A stretch of 64,000 bases of DNA from positions 248,001-312,000 of the forward strand of contig NC_047495.1 in NCBI RefSeq assembly GCF_002079055.1, written 5' to 3'. The notes under the pieces are model-generated. The model made no database searches. It worked only from the letters and a program-made list of their open reading frames with translations, and was not told the DNA's origin. Source of the stretch: Saccharomyces paradoxus. Taxonomy: Eukaryota; Ascomycota; Saccharomycetes; Saccharomycetales; Saccharomycetaceae. This document shows positions 1-9,806 of this stretch, one piece after another. The position numbers and the translations under genes were made by a program. How positions within the stretch are numbered: the stretch's first letter is position 1; each line of letters starts with the position of its first letter.

Positions 1-68
1 TTGTTATGAAGCGTTTCAACGTTTTAAAATATATCAGAACACCAAAAGCAAACATACATACAATCGCA

Positions 69-821
69 ATGCCTTTGACCACAAAACCTTTATCTTTGAA
101 AATCAACGCCGCTCTATTCGATGTTGACGGTACCATCATCATCTCCCAACCAGCCATTGCTGCTTTCTGGAGAGATTTCGGTAAGGACAAGCCTTACTTC
201 GATGCCGAACACGTTATCCACATCTCTCACGGTTGGAGAACTTACGATGCCATTGCTAAGTTTGCTCCTGACTTTGCTGATGAAGAATACGTTAACAAAC
301 TAGAAGGTGAAATCCCAGAAAAGTACGGTGAACACTCCATTGAAGTTCCAGGTGCCGTCAAATTGTGTAACGCTTTGAACGCCTTGCCAAAGGAAAAATG
401 GGCTGTCGCCACTTCTGGTACCCGTGACATGGCCAAGAAATGGTTCGACATCTTGAAGATCAAGAGACCAGAATACTTCATCACTGCTAATGATGTTAAG
501 CAAGGTAAGCCTCACCCAGAACCATACTTGAAAGGTAGAAACGGTTTGGGTTTCCCAATCAACGAACAAGACCCATCGAAGTCCAAGGTTGTTGTCTTTG
601 AAGACGCCCCAGCTGGTATTGCCGCTGGTAAGGCTGCCGGTTGTAAAATCGTCGGTATTGCTACCACTTTCGATTTGGACTTCTTGAAGGAAAAGGGCTG
701 TGACATTATTGTTAAGAACCACGAATCCATCAGAGTCGGTGAATACAACGCTGAAACCGATGAAGTCGAATTGATCTTTGATGACTACTTATACGCTAAG
801 GATGACTTGTTGAAATGGTAA
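69..821 (+). CDS. GPP1: Glycerol-1-phosphate phosphatase, HAD family
   Basis: Dephosphorylates glycerol-3-phosphate to glycerol, the last step of glycerol synthesis, and serves redox balance and osmotic adaptation in the cytosol. The 250-residue product starts MPLTTKPLSLK and carries the HAD nucleophile motif DVDGT near residues 18-22. A conserved Thr-Ser-Gly motif lies in the middle, and a Lys plus the acidic motif VVVFEDAPAG lie near the C-terminus. It matches remembered S. cerevisiae Gpp1 (also called RHR2) essentially residue for residue. An in-frame ATG at 6 would add 21 basic residues. I chose 69 because the 250-residue form is the one characterised in S. cerevisiae. Codon use is strongly biased, as expected for an abundant enzyme. 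It is convergent with RPL34B. The promoter lies outside the window. Confidence 0.96.
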   Translation: MPLTTKPLSLKINAALFDVDGTIIISQPAIAAFWRDFGKDKPYFDAEHVIHISHGWRTYDAIAKFAPDFADEEYVNKLEGEIPEKYGEHSIEVPGAVKLCNALNALPKEKWAVATSGTRDMAKKWFDILKIKRPEYFITANDVKQGKPHPEPYLKGRNGLGFPINEQDPSKSKVVVFEDAPAGIAAGKAAGCKIVGIATTFDLDFLKEKGCDIIVKNHESIRVGEYNAETDEVELIFDDYLYAKDDLLKW

Positions 822-1178
822 TTTTCTTTATTTTTTTGATAAAAACCACTACGCTAAAAATAAAATAAAAATGTATGATTTCCCTCCATCTCTGACCAAT
901 TGTATAATTTTATATCTGCATGACTTAATAATATAATATACTTATAAATTTAAAATACGAATACGAAATTTAAACCGATGTAATGTATTCTTTTCTTCGT
1001 CGCCTTCGGATGCTCTGCTGTGATTGAGAAGGTTCGCGCAAATCAAACTGAATTGAAGACTTAGCGAGAGAAGAAATATAAAGATTCAATCTTCGTTTTT
1101 GTTTTATATCTTACTATAAAAGTGTTTTTTAGTACGACGAGAAGTTAAAGTAATTATAAAAGGAATGCTTATTTAAAT
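822..1178. other. Convergent 3' region between GPP1 and RPL34B
   Basis: This AT-rich spacer carries the 3' ends of two genes pointing at each other. It contains TA-rich efficiency-like stretches near 915-950 and A/T runs. I see no ORF, RNA gene or repeat in it. Confidence 0.6.
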
Positions 1179-1982
1179 TTATTTCTTAGCCTTCTTTTCA
1201 GACTTCTTAGCAGCTTCAGTTTGTTCCTTAACAACCTTCTTAACAATCTTTTGTTCTTCGATCAAGAAAGCTCTGACAATTCTTTCCTTGACACAGTTGG
1301 CACATCTGGAACCACCGTAAGCTCTGGAAACAGTCTTGTGGGTCTTGGAGACAGTAGCGTATTGTCTTGGTCTCAAAGTGGAAATACCTTGTAGAGCGTT
1401 ACCACAGTCACCACATTTTGGTCTGGTAGCCAACTTCTTAACGTGTTGGGCACGCAAGATACCACCTGGGGTTTTAACAACCTTGATTTTGTTAGAACGG
1501 GTGTTGTCTGTACGTAATAAAGAGAATTTTTTTTTTTTCATTTATGTTAGTAAGCACTTCTTCATTATCTTATGGATCAAGAACTTAAGTGGGAATTGTT
1601 TCATATAAAAAGTATCTCGGCGTTGATGAGTGGATATTTTCTTATTTCAATCTTGCAATACCAGGTAAAATTCATTTACCAATTTGATTGACCTGAGGTT
1701 TTCCACTTATGCGCTAGAACAAACTTGTTGCTATCTACATTATTAGGTACTCTTCGGTTTGCTGTTTAATATTGTAACATCATCTCTGGGATAATCCAAG
1801 GTTCTTGCATAAGCGTGTCGATAATCTAGTCCATTCTTCCTCTACCAGTATGCTTGTTTATTGCGCCTCCTAGCCTCATTTTTTCCACAATAGAAGTTCA
1901 TAGTAAGTTCTTATAAAAACTCAAAAAAATAGTTTAATAACATACATGGATTTCTTCTTCTGAAAGTAACACGTTGAGCCAT
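1179..1982 (-). CDS. RPL34B: 60S ribosomal protein L34 (eL34), spliced
   Basis: Structural protein of the large cytosolic ribosomal subunit. The coding exons are 1946..1982 (12 codons plus one base, MAQRVTFRRRNP) and 1179..1507. The intron is 1508..1945, with 5' splice site GTATGT at 1940-1945, branch site TACTAAC at 1546-1552 and a 3' CAG at 1508-1510. The split codon gives Tyr13. The spliced product is 121 residues, the family's usual length, very basic, with a C-X2-C pair (KCGDCG) and a C-X2-C pair (SRCANC) and a Lys-rich tail. The unspliced frame opens with an artificial MKKKKFSLL start inside the intron, which is not used. The closest paralogue in yeast is RPL34A; position next to GPP1 points to the B copy. 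Confidence 0.96.
1508..1945 (-). other. RPL34B intron
   Basis: Spliceosomal intron of 438 nt on the minus strand. It shows the strict yeast signals GTATGT (1940-1945), TACTAAC (1546-1552) and a terminal CAG (1508-1510), with a U-rich tract between branch site and 3' splice site. No snoRNA box motifs were recognised inside it. Confidence 0.93.
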
Positions 1983-2760
1983 TTTTAGGGTTGTTCGTTG
2001 CTAATCTATTCTCAGTTTCAATCGAAGTAAATTGAATTAAAAGAATAATAAGTACCACTAATATGTGTACTACCCGTTATTTACTACTTACAACTAATAA
2101 GTTCATCAATTTTTACGTAGAATGCCATTGAAACATTCCAAACTTACCCACTAGCTGCCATGAAACGGCTCCCGAGAGCCCGCTACCGTACCGCCTGAGC
2201 GAGACGGTGCTCAGGCCGCTGGCAGGAGGAAAAGAGATTGTCACCGGCTTCCCCTCCCTGGAAGATCAATGACATCTCTCTCCTGGAGGGAAGTTTTCTC
2301 TGCCCAGAGAGGAATGCACTTCCCCGAGAAGAGACCAATGAAGCGTACTAATGCCATGAACAGAAGCTCCGAAAACAAATGGAAAGTAAAAAAATTTCAA
2401 AAAAAAAATCCTGGAAGGAAAACACCCAAACCGCGCATAACATATATTGAGATATGTACACCACAGAGTCTTCTGGAAAAAGCAGTCATTGTTCTTTCAT
2501 TATAGAAGTTACGCTTAAAGTGTATGATGAATAAGTTGCATTATATTAGGTTACCTACCCTTATTTGACACATTGGTGGAAGTAAAGAAAACATGCCTTT
2601 TCATTTTCTACAATGATAAGAAACGGGTTTTGAAACTACGTCAGTTTCATTTTCTTTTCTTAGTTATATCTTATATACGCTAAAGAATGCTAATAAAATG
2701 TATGAAAAGTACACTTCTCAGTATCACAGACGAAAAAGGGCAAGCAAGGGTTTCAAACCT
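1983..2760. promoter_or_regulatory. RPL34B promoter region and MMF1 3' side
   Basis: RPL34B and MMF1 are both on the minus strand, so this holds the RPL34B promoter and the MMF1 3' flank. A GC-rich block at about 2150-2340 stands out from the AT-rich surroundings and includes an 8-bp stem (GCCTGAGC / GCTCAGGC, 8-nt loop, about 2195-2220). A weak Rap1-like ACACCCAAACC lies at 2422-2432. The 11-mer TTCCCTCCAGG (minus strand, 2282-2292) recurs in the RPL2B promoter. A 78-codon open frame here is not supported as a gene. Confidence 0.55.
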
Positions 2761-3198
2761 TCAATTCTTTTCAACAGCAATGACTTCCATTTCTAAGTCA
2801 ACATTCAATGGTAAGGAGGCAACACCAACACAGGATCTTGCAGGCTTATGGGTGTGAAAGTGCTTGGCGTACACAGAATTGAATTCGGCAAAGTTTTTCA
2901 TATCGGCTAAGAATACGTTCACTTTGACTATATTATCTAAAGAAGAATTACTTTCTGCTAAGATATTCTTGACATTTTGGAAAACTTGTTCCGCCTTGTC
3001 AGAGATAGAACCTTGAACAGGCTTGTTCTCTGGGGTATAAGGGATTTGACCAGACACGTACACGAAGTTGTTCGCTTTCATAGCTTGAGAATAAGAGGCG
3101 GCAGCAGGTGGGGCCAACTTGGTGCTGACTGGGGTCAACGTTGTTATACCCCTCTTCAAGACTGGGGCAGTTCTCAAAACGGAATTTCTCAAAAACAT
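2761..3198 (-). CDS. MMF1: Mitochondrial RidA/YjgF/UK114-family protein
   Basis: Mitochondrial matrix member of the RidA (YjgF/YER057c/UK114) family. It hydrolyses reactive enamine/imine intermediates from threonine dehydratase and so protects branched-chain amino acid synthesis and mitochondrial DNA maintenance. The product is 145 residues. Residues 1-17 (MFLRNSVLRTAPVLKRG) are basic, lack acids and look like a presequence. The family signature with the conserved Arg (ARSCVGVASLPLN) and EMEVIAVEK lies at the C-terminus. The ATG at 3198 matches the S. cerevisiae start; the open frame extends further upstream only as leader. It differs from remembered S. cerevisiae Mmf1 at about three conservative positions. 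Its cytosolic paralogue HMF1 lacks the presequence. It is divergent from PCL7. Confidence 0.95.
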   Translation of the reverse strand: MFLRNSVLRTAPVLKRGITTLTPVSTKLAPPAAASYSQAMKANNFVYVSGQIPYTPENKPVQGSISDKAEQVFQNVKNILAESNSSLDNIVKVNVFLADMKNFAEFNSVYAKHFHTHKPARSCVGVASLPLNVDLEMEVIAVEKN

Positions 3199-3824
3199 TA
3201 TCGCTATTGTTAATATATATATATGTGTGTGTCTTCCTTTACCTATAAATCTCACTCAATTCACTAAAAGGGCCTTATTCCTATACATGGGTAAGACACA
3301 TTTAGTCATATGTATTTATATATATCAGGGGATCCATACGGTGTGTTTTTCTTTAGGTGAGCGACAGAGGCGGAATCGCATCTCCGCAAATGAGAGCGTA
3401 CATAGGAGCAAAGAGATAACATCTTTCACTGACAAAGACAGAATCAAATAAGGAGCACGCTATCCTCATATCATTGCCTGTGTATTAGTCTGAGAGTTCT
3501 CAGTTGCATTACAGGAGCAGTGGTCATTGCATTTGTGGGCGTACCTTTATTTGAGATATCACTATCTATCATACGTAATCTCTGAAAGTTTTGAGGCCGG
3601 TTTCGGAATCTCGGAATCTTGCGATGGGTCTAAAACGGTGTAAACAAAGCAAGGGATACCAGCGCAGGGCCCAGCTTCTCAGACTTTTATATATACAAAG
3701 CATATCTACATACTTCTCTACGGTTCTTAAAATAGTAGCATAAAAGTTCAAAGAAAGTAATTCCTGTAATCAGACTATATCGAACGGAGCCAAAACGAGA
3801 GACTGCTTAACTAGATAAAAAAAT
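3199..3824. promoter_or_regulatory. Divergent MMF1-PCL7 intergenic region
   Basis: Shared promoter region of two divergent genes. It holds a short AT/GT dinucleotide tract at 3212-3231 in the MMF1 leader and a perfect tandem octamer TCGGAATC at 3603-3610 and 3611-3618. No recognised factor site was found with confidence. Confidence 0.5.
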
Positions 3825-4682
3825 ATGGAACTAAGTTCACCACCGAGAAGAAGCACAACGTCGCCAATAGATATACCAGGGGGCAGTAAACAAGACTTGA
3901 TAATCGCACCCCATTCTCACAGCTTTAAGACCGACCCATGCTCGAGTAACAATAGTAGTTTGGTATCCAAGACATCCACCAACCCAAGTTTGGAGAGCCC
4001 TTTCTCTTCGAAATCTTTACTGGACTGTCCCCCTGTGCAAGCCGTAAAGAAGTCTTTGGAGTCAGAAGCGAAGACGCATAATCTAGATGATGAGACAAAT
4101 GAACAAAATCATGAAAACATCTTGAACATGGCAGACTTCCCCACAGATGAACTCATACTAATGATAGGTGCGCTACTGAACAGAATCATAACTGCAAACG
4201 ATGAAACTACATATTCCTCACAACAAGTGTCGCAAGATGCCGAAGATGAACTCTTAACTCCAATCCTGGCTTTTTATGGGAAGAACGTTCCAGAGATTGC
4301 TGTAGATCAATACTTGGAGAGGATCCAAAAGTACTGTCCCACCACAAATGATATCTTTCTTTCTCTACTTGTATATTTCGATAGAATCTCCAAAAACTAT
4401 GGACACTGTCCTGAGCGAGATGGCTGCGCAAAGCAAATGTTCGTCATGGACTCTGGAAACATTCATAGACTACTCATAACAGGTATCACAATTTGCACGA
4501 AATTCCTAAGTGATTTTTTTTATAGTAACTCTCGGTACGCCAAAGTTGGAGGTATTTCTTTGCAAGAATTGAATCATTTGGAATTACAATTCCTGGTATT
4601 ATGTGATTTCAAATTACTAGTTTCGGTGGAAGAAATGCAGAAATATGCAAATTTGTTATATAAATTCTGGAACGACCAGTAA
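3825..4682 (+). CDS. PCL7: Pho85 cyclin of the Pho80 subfamily
   Basis: Cyclin partner of the kinase Pho85, in the Pho80-like group, with a role in restraining glycogen accumulation and in the cell-cycle-linked Pho85 response. It is 285 residues, equal to S. cerevisiae Pcl7. The first ~120 residues are Ser/Thr/Asn-rich and likely disordered. The cyclin fold occupies roughly residues 130-285, with the helix segments PILAFYGKNVPEIAVDQYL, FLSLLVYFDRI and RLLITGITICTKFLSDFFY, and the C-terminal ELNHLELQFLVLCDFKLLVS. The last is typical of Pho80-type cyclins. The paralogue is PCL6; the syntenic position between MMF1 and DFG10 favours PCL7. It is divergent from MMF1. Confidence 0.93.
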   Translation: MELSSPPRRSTTSPIDIPGGSKQDLIIAPHSHSFKTDPCSSNNSSLVSKTSTNPSLESPFSSKSLLDCPPVQAVKKSLESEAKTHNLDDETNEQNHENILNMADFPTDELILMIGALLNRIITANDETTYSSQQVSQDAEDELLTPILAFYGKNVPEIAVDQYLERIQKYCPTTNDIFLSLLVYFDRISKNYGHCPERDGCAKQMFVMDSGNIHRLLITGITICTKFLSDFFYSNSRYAKVGGISLQELNHLELQFLVLCDFKLLVSVEEMQKYANLLYKFWNDQ

Positions 4683-5072
4683 AACACAGTATTACCTATT
4701 ATTCCCGCCTTCCCCATTCGTTACTCTTATTATACGTATTGATTTCTGATTTACGTAACGCCGTACGTATTAATTCTTATTTAAATAATTTAATATTCCT
4801 TTTGTATCAATGGTTTTTCCATATTAGTAGCATTTTCCCTAAAAATGATAGCTGTTGCCGTGCAGTTAAATAACCTTTTTCCCCCAAGAATTAATAATCT
4901 AGCGATAAAATAGAAATCCAGTTCCCATTGTATTTAGTATTATCTTTTTCTCTCTTGTTTCCAAAACAAGAAATTAAGGACACTTCGAAAAAAGTAAAAA
5001 AAAACCAAATGTGGAATATAAACGGATTTGCAAACAGATCAGTCTGGATTAAACGTATAATTTGCTTGTCCA
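4683..5072. other. PCL7-DFG10 intergenic region
   Basis: Contains the PCL7 3' end and the DFG10 promoter. It is AT-rich with two TACGTA palindromes around 4735-4770. No further feature was recognised. Confidence 0.45.
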
Positions 5073-5834
5073 ATGTACCTTAATGGAGAACAATTGCTAA
5101 AATATACTATATATGCCTACAGACTATCCTTTTTCATAGGCATTTGTTCACTTTTCATAGCCAAGAGTTACCTACCAGAGTTTCTTCAATATGGTAAAAC
5201 CTACCAGCGCAAAAGGAACTCAAAATATTCAAGCATATTGGAACGTTTCAAGAAGTTCACAGTTCCAAAGGCGTATTTTTCCCATTTTTATTATTTGGCC
5301 ACTTTCCTATCCTTAATTACTTTATATTTCTATCCTAAGTTCCCCATCGTCTGGATCATTTTTGGACACTCATTGCGCCGACTTTATGAAACCCTTTATG
5401 TATTGCATTATACAAGCAAATCCAGGATGAATTGGTCCCATTATCTAGTCGGAATATGGTTCTATTCCGTACTCTTGCTAATCCTAAATATATCATTGTA
5501 CAGGAACACTATTCCAAATACGCTAAACACGAGTGCCTTCATCATATTCTGCATAGCATCTTGGGATCAGTATAAAAACCATCATATTCTGGCCCAGCTG
5601 GTTAAATATTCGCTGCCAACAGGAAGGCTCTTCAGCTTGGTATGCTGTCCTCATTATCTGGACGAAATAATTATTTATTCTACTCTGTTGCCCTATGAGC
5701 AAGAATTTTATTTAACACTTGTTTGGGTAATCGCAAGTTTGACAATATCTGCATTAGAAACACAAAACTATTACAGGCACAAATTCAAGGATAATCACGT
5801 AGCTCGCTACTCCATAATACCTTTCATAATCTAG
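5073..5834 (+). CDS. DFG10: Polyprenol reductase, steroid 5-alpha-reductase family
   Basis: Probable ER membrane polyprenol reductase that makes dolichol for N-glycosylation and GPI anchors (the human counterpart is SRD5A3). Loss blocks filamentous growth in S. cerevisiae. It is 253 residues, the S. cerevisiae length. There are about six hydrophobic segments: residues ~10-30, 65-90, 95-110, 125-145, 155-170 and 215-235. The conserved 5-alpha-reductase C-terminal region includes SRMNWSHYLVG, the NHHILA stretch and PHYLDEIIIY. The substrate-site His and Glu/Tyr residues are visible. The sequence differs at perhaps 7-8 percent of positions from remembered S. cerevisiae Dfg10, one of the clearest signs of a sister species. 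Confidence 0.93.
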   Translation: MYLNGEQLLKYTIYAYRLSFFIGICSLFIAKSYLPEFLQYGKTYQRKRNSKYSSILERFKKFTVPKAYFSHFYYLATFLSLITLYFYPKFPIVWIIFGHSLRRLYETLYVLHYTSKSRMNWSHYLVGIWFYSVLLLILNISLYRNTIPNTLNTSAFIIFCIASWDQYKNHHILAQLVKYSLPTGRLFSLVCCPHYLDEIIIYSTLLPYEQEFYLTLVWVIASLTISALETQNYYRHKFKDNHVARYSIIPFII

Positions 5835-6350
5835 CAGTATACACACACCCATATATATATATATATATACATAGACGTGATAGAAATCTCTTAGTTTTCA
5901 GTATTATAACTTTTATCACTAAGAATATGCAAAGGCTCGTTTACGTGTCACTAGAAACGAAGTTAGACCCATACTTTTTTGAGGCAGTTTGAAAGAGTAA
6001 ATACTGGCACAGTGGCTAAGACCTATCGCTGCTAACCAAAAGGTTAGACATCTTGAAATTTTTGGACATATTCATTGCTTAAAACGAGCACCAAAACTAG
6101 GCAATAACTCATTTTCATCTAAAATTCAAGGCCATTGTTTTACCTGAATTTGCTGTTATTAGAAGCGTGATCTACATAACAAAGGATTTCACCTGGATTT
6201 TTGAAACTTATACAGTACTCAACAACCCGCTCATTAATAACAATATACCGTTAAACGATTGAGAAAAGTAACAATTAGAACACTTGTGTGACGTAAGGTT
6301 AATCTGAAAAAGAAAAGGGTATCAGCGTGCACGGAAAACTTTAGAGACAA
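5835..6350. other. DFG10-NEO1 intergenic region
   Basis: DFG10 3' end followed by the NEO1 promoter. It holds an (AT)9 microsatellite at 5851-5868 and a TGACGTAA site near 6288, a half-match to ATF/CREB-type sites. Nothing else was recognised. Confidence 0.45.
5851..5868. repeat. AT dinucleotide microsatellite
   Basis: Pure (AT)9 run in the DFG10 3' flank, likely part of its 3'-end processing signals. Confidence 0.8.
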
Positions 6351-9300
6351 ATGCCTAACCCTCCTTCATTTAAGTCACATAAGCAGAATATATTCAACTC
6401 CAATAATAATCAGCACGCAAACAGTGTAGATTCTTTTGACTTACATCTCGACGATTCATTTGACGCTGCCTTAGACAGTTTACAAATCAATAATAACCCA
6501 GAACCACTTAGTAAGCATAACACTGTTGGAGATAGGGAAAGTTTTGAAATGAGAACAGTAGATGACTTAGATAATTTTTCTAACCATTCTTCGGATTCAC
6601 ATCGTAAGTCTTCAAACACAGATACCCATCCTTTGATGTATGATAATCACCTCTCGCAGGATGACAATTACAAATTTACTAATATTGCTTCATCGTCACC
6701 ATCATCTTCAAACAATATTTTTTCAAAAGCCCTCTCATTTTTAAAGGTATCTAACACAAAAAGCTGGTCCAAGTTTGGATCATCCATTGAACTCAGCGAT
6801 CAACATATAGAAAGAGAAATACATCCAGATACGACCCCTGTGTACGACAGGAATAGATATGCGTCAAACGAACTATCTAATGCCAAATATAATGCCGTGA
6901 CCTTTGTGCCAACTTTATTGTATGAACAGTTCAAATTCTTTTACAATTTATACTTTTTAGTTGTCGCATTATCACAGGCCGTTCCTGCACTAAGAATAGG
7001 GTATTTATCGTCGTATATCGTACCTTTAGCATTTGTGCTGACAGTAACCATGGCAAAGGAGGCTATAGATGATATTCAGAGAAGGAGACGTGATAGAGAA
7101 TCAAACAACGAATTGTATCATGTAATAACGAGAAACCGTTCCATTCCAAGCAAAGACTTGAAAGTTGGAGATCTCATAAAAGTTCATAAAGGTGATCGTA
7201 TTCCTGCTGATTTGGTTCTTTTGCAATCAAGTGAACCATCTGGAGAGTCATTTATAAAAACAGATCAGCTAGATGGTGAGACTGACTGGAAATTGCGTGT
7301 TGCCTGTCCCTTGACCCAAAATCTATCTGAGACTGACTTAATTAATAGGATTAGTATAACAGCCTCAGCCCCTGAGAAATCTATTCACAAATTTTTGGGT
7401 AAAGTTACTTACAAGGACTCTACTTCAAGCCCTTTATCTGTAGATAATACTCTTTGGGCGAACACTGTTCTAGCTTCCAGTGGATTTTGTATTGCTTGTG
7501 TTGTCTACACTGGTAGAGATACTAGGCAAGCCATGAATACAACCACAGCTAAGGTTAAAACTGGCTTGCTAGAGCTAGAGATCAATAGCATTTCCAAGAT
7601 TCTTTGTGCATGCGTTTTTGCCTTGTCAATTCTTTTAGTTGCATTTGCCGGTTTCCACAATGACGACTGGTACATTGACATTTTGAGATATCTGATTTTG
7701 TTTTCTACCATCATTCCTGTCTCTTTAAGAGTTAATTTAGATTTAGCCAAAAGTGTTTATGCACATCAAATCGAGCACGATGAAACTATTCCTGAAACGA
7801 TTGTTAGAACAAGCACAATTCCAGAAGATCTAGGCCGTATTGAATACCTTCTAAGCGATAAAACTGGGACGCTTACTCAGAATGATATGCAGTTGAAGAA
7901 AATACACTTGGGTACAGTATCGTACACTTCAGAAACATTAGACATTGTCTCCGACTATGTGCAATCTCTGGTAGACTCTAAAAATGATTCATTGAACAAT
8001 TCCAAAGTTGCTCTATCAACAACAAGAAAGGATATGTCTTCACGTGTACGTGATATGATTTTGACTCTAGCAATTTGTCATAACGTTACTCCCACTTTTG
8101 AAGATGATGAACTGACATATCAAGCAGCATCACCTGATGAAATCGCTATCGTTAAATTTACCGAATCGGTTGGCTTGTCCCTTTTCAAAAGAGATCGTCA
8201 TTCAATTTCTTTATTACATGAACATTCTGGGAAAACTTTAAATTATGAAGTTTTACAAGTGTTTCCATTCAATTCTGATTCCAAGCGTATGGGTATCATT
8301 GTTCGCGATGAGCAACTGGATGAATATTGGTTTATGCAAAAGGGCGCCGATACAGTGATGGCAAAAATTGTGGAAAATAATGATTGGCTAGAGGAAGAAA
8401 CAGGAAACATGGCTCGTGAAGGTTTACGTACTTTGGTTATTGGTCGTAGAAAATTAAACAAGAAAATTTATGAACAATTCCAAAAAGAGTACAAGGATGC
8501 CTCTTTGTCAATGCTAAATCGTGATCAACAAATGAGTCAAGTTATCACCAAGTACTTAGAACATGATCTTGAGTTGTTAGGTTTAACAGGTGTAGAAGAC
8601 AAGTTACAAAAGGATGTGAAGTCCTCTATCGAGTTACTGAGAAATGCTGGTATTAAAATTTGGATGTTGACTGGTGATAAAGTTGAAACCGCTCGTTGCG
8701 TTTCCATAAGTGCAAAATTAATATCTCGTGGCCAGTACGTTCATACCATAACCAAAGTCACCAGACCGGAAGGTGCATTCAATCAGCTGGAGTACCTAAA
8801 AATTAATAGAAATGCTTGTCTTTTAATAGATGGTGAATCGTTGGGAATGTTTTTGAAACATTACGAACAGGAATTTTTTGATGTCGTGGTCCACTTGCCT
8901 ACTGTTATTGCTTGCCGTTGTACACCTCAACAAAAAGCAGATGTTGCTTTGGTAATTCGTAAAATGACAGGCAAAAGGGTATGTTGTATTGGTGACGGAG
9001 GTAATGACGTTAGTATGATCCAATGTGCAGATGTTGGAGTTGGGATTGTAGGAAAAGAGGGTAAACAAGCTTCCTTAGCTGCTGATTTTTCTATAACGCA
9101 ATTTTGTCATCTTACCGAATTACTATTGTGGCACGGTAGAAATTCCTACAAAAGATCTGCTAAATTGGCTCAATTTGTTATGCATAGAGGTTTGATCATT
9201 GCAATTTGCCAGGCAGTATATTCTATTTGTTCATTGTTTGAGCCTATTGCCCTTTATCAAGGTTGGTTAATGGTCGGTTATGCCACCTGTTATACAATGG

Positions 9301-9806
9301 CCCCAGTCTTTTCATTAACTCTTGATCACGATATTGAAGAATCATTGACAAAAATATACCCAGAACTGTACAAAGAATTGACTGAAGGCAAGAGCTTATC
9401 ATACAAGACATTCTTTGTTTGGGTTCTATTGTCGTTGTTCCAAGGTTCTGTAATCCAATTATTTTCCCAAACCTTTACTAGTTTGTTAGATTCTGATTTC
9501 ACGAGGATGGTTGCCATCAGCTTCACTGCTTTGGTTGTAAATGAATTAATCATGGTTGCCTTAGAAATTTACACATGGAATAAAACAATGTTTGTTACGG
9601 AAATTGCTACTCTACTGTTTTACATCGTATCCGTCCCATTTCTTGGCGATTATTTTGATTTAGGTTATATGACTACCGTAAAGTACTATGCTGAACTTTT
9701 AGTTATTTTACTCATCTCGGTCTTCCCTGTCTGGACGGCAAAGGCAATTTATAGAAGGCTACATCCTCCGAGTTATGCAAAAGTGCAAGAGTTTGCCACT
9801 CCATAA
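6351..9806 (+). CDS. NEO1: P4-ATPase phospholipid flippase Neo1
   Basis: Essential aminophospholipid flippase of Golgi and endosome membranes that works without a Cdc50-type subunit and keeps phosphatidylethanolamine and phosphatidylserine on the cytosolic leaflet. It is 1151 residues, the S. cerevisiae length. The first ~150 residues are Ser/Asn/Asp-rich and disordered. The actuator-domain loop SGESFIKTDQLDGET lies near residues 295-310. The phosphorylated Asp503 sits in SDKTGTLTQ. The nucleotide-binding domain covers about 520-780 (FPFNSDSKRMG, KGAD). The hinge motif GDGGNDVSM lies near 880. Ten membrane spans are expected, with the last six clear from ~930 on. It is convergent with SYG1. 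Confidence 0.97.
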   Translation: MPNPPSFKSHKQNIFNSNNNQHANSVDSFDLHLDDSFDAALDSLQINNNPEPLSKHNTVGDRESFEMRTVDDLDNFSNHSSDSHRKSSNTDTHPLMYDNHLSQDDNYKFTNIASSSPSSSNNIFSKALSFLKVSNTKSWSKFGSSIELSDQHIEREIHPDTTPVYDRNRYASNELSNAKYNAVTFVPTLLYEQFKFFYNLYFLVVALSQAVPALRIGYLSSYIVPLAFVLTVTMAKEAIDDIQRRRRDRESNNELYHVITRNRSIPSKDLKVGDLIKVHKGDRIPADLVLLQSSEPSGESFIKTDQLDGETDWKLRVACPLTQNLSETDLINRISITASAPEKSIHKFLGKVTYKDSTSSPLSVDNTLWANTVLASSGFCIACVVYTGRDTRQAMNTTTAKVKTGLLELEINSISKILCACVFALSILLVAFAGFHNDDWYIDILRYLILFSTIIPVSLRVNLDLAKSVYAHQIEHDETIPETIVRTSTIPEDLGRIEYLLSDKTGTLTQNDMQLKKIHLGTVSYTSETLDIVSDYVQSLVDSKNDSLNNSKVALSTTRKDMSSRVRDMILTLAICHNVTPTFEDDELTYQAASPDEIAIVKFTESVGLSLFKRDRHSISLLHEHSGKTLNYEVLQVFPFNSDSKRMGIIVRDEQLDEYWFMQKGADTVMAKIVENNDWLEEETGNMAREGLRTLVIGRRKLNKKIYEQFQKEYKDASLSMLNRDQQMSQVITKYLEHDLELLGLTGVEDKLQKDVKSSIELLRNAGIKIWMLTGDKVETARCVSISAKLISRGQYVHTITKVTRPEGAFNQLEYLKINRNACLLIDGESLGMFLKHYEQEFFDVVVHLPTVIACRCTPQQKADVALVIRKMTGKRVCCIGDGGNDVSMIQCADVGVGIVGKEGKQASLAADFSITQFCHLTELLLWHGRNSYKRSAKLAQFVMHRGLIIAICQAVYSICSLFEPIALYQGWLMVGYATCYTMAPVFSLTLDHDIEESLTKIYPELYKELTEGKSLSYKTFFVWVLLSLFQGSVIQLFSQTFTSLLDSDFTRMVAISFTALVVNELIMVALEIYTWNKTMFVTEIATLLFYIVSVPFLGDYFDLGYMTTVKYYAELLVILLISVFPVWTAKAIYRRLHPPSYAKVQEFATP

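Noticed and set aside
1508-1541. MKKKKFSLL start of an unspliced RPL34B frame
   Set aside because: It lies in the intron; clear GTATGT and TACTAAC signals join exon 2 to MAQRVTFRRRNP.
2269-2505. 78-codon frame in the RPL34B promoter
   Set aside because: It starts in the GC-rich promoter block and has no similarity to anything I know.
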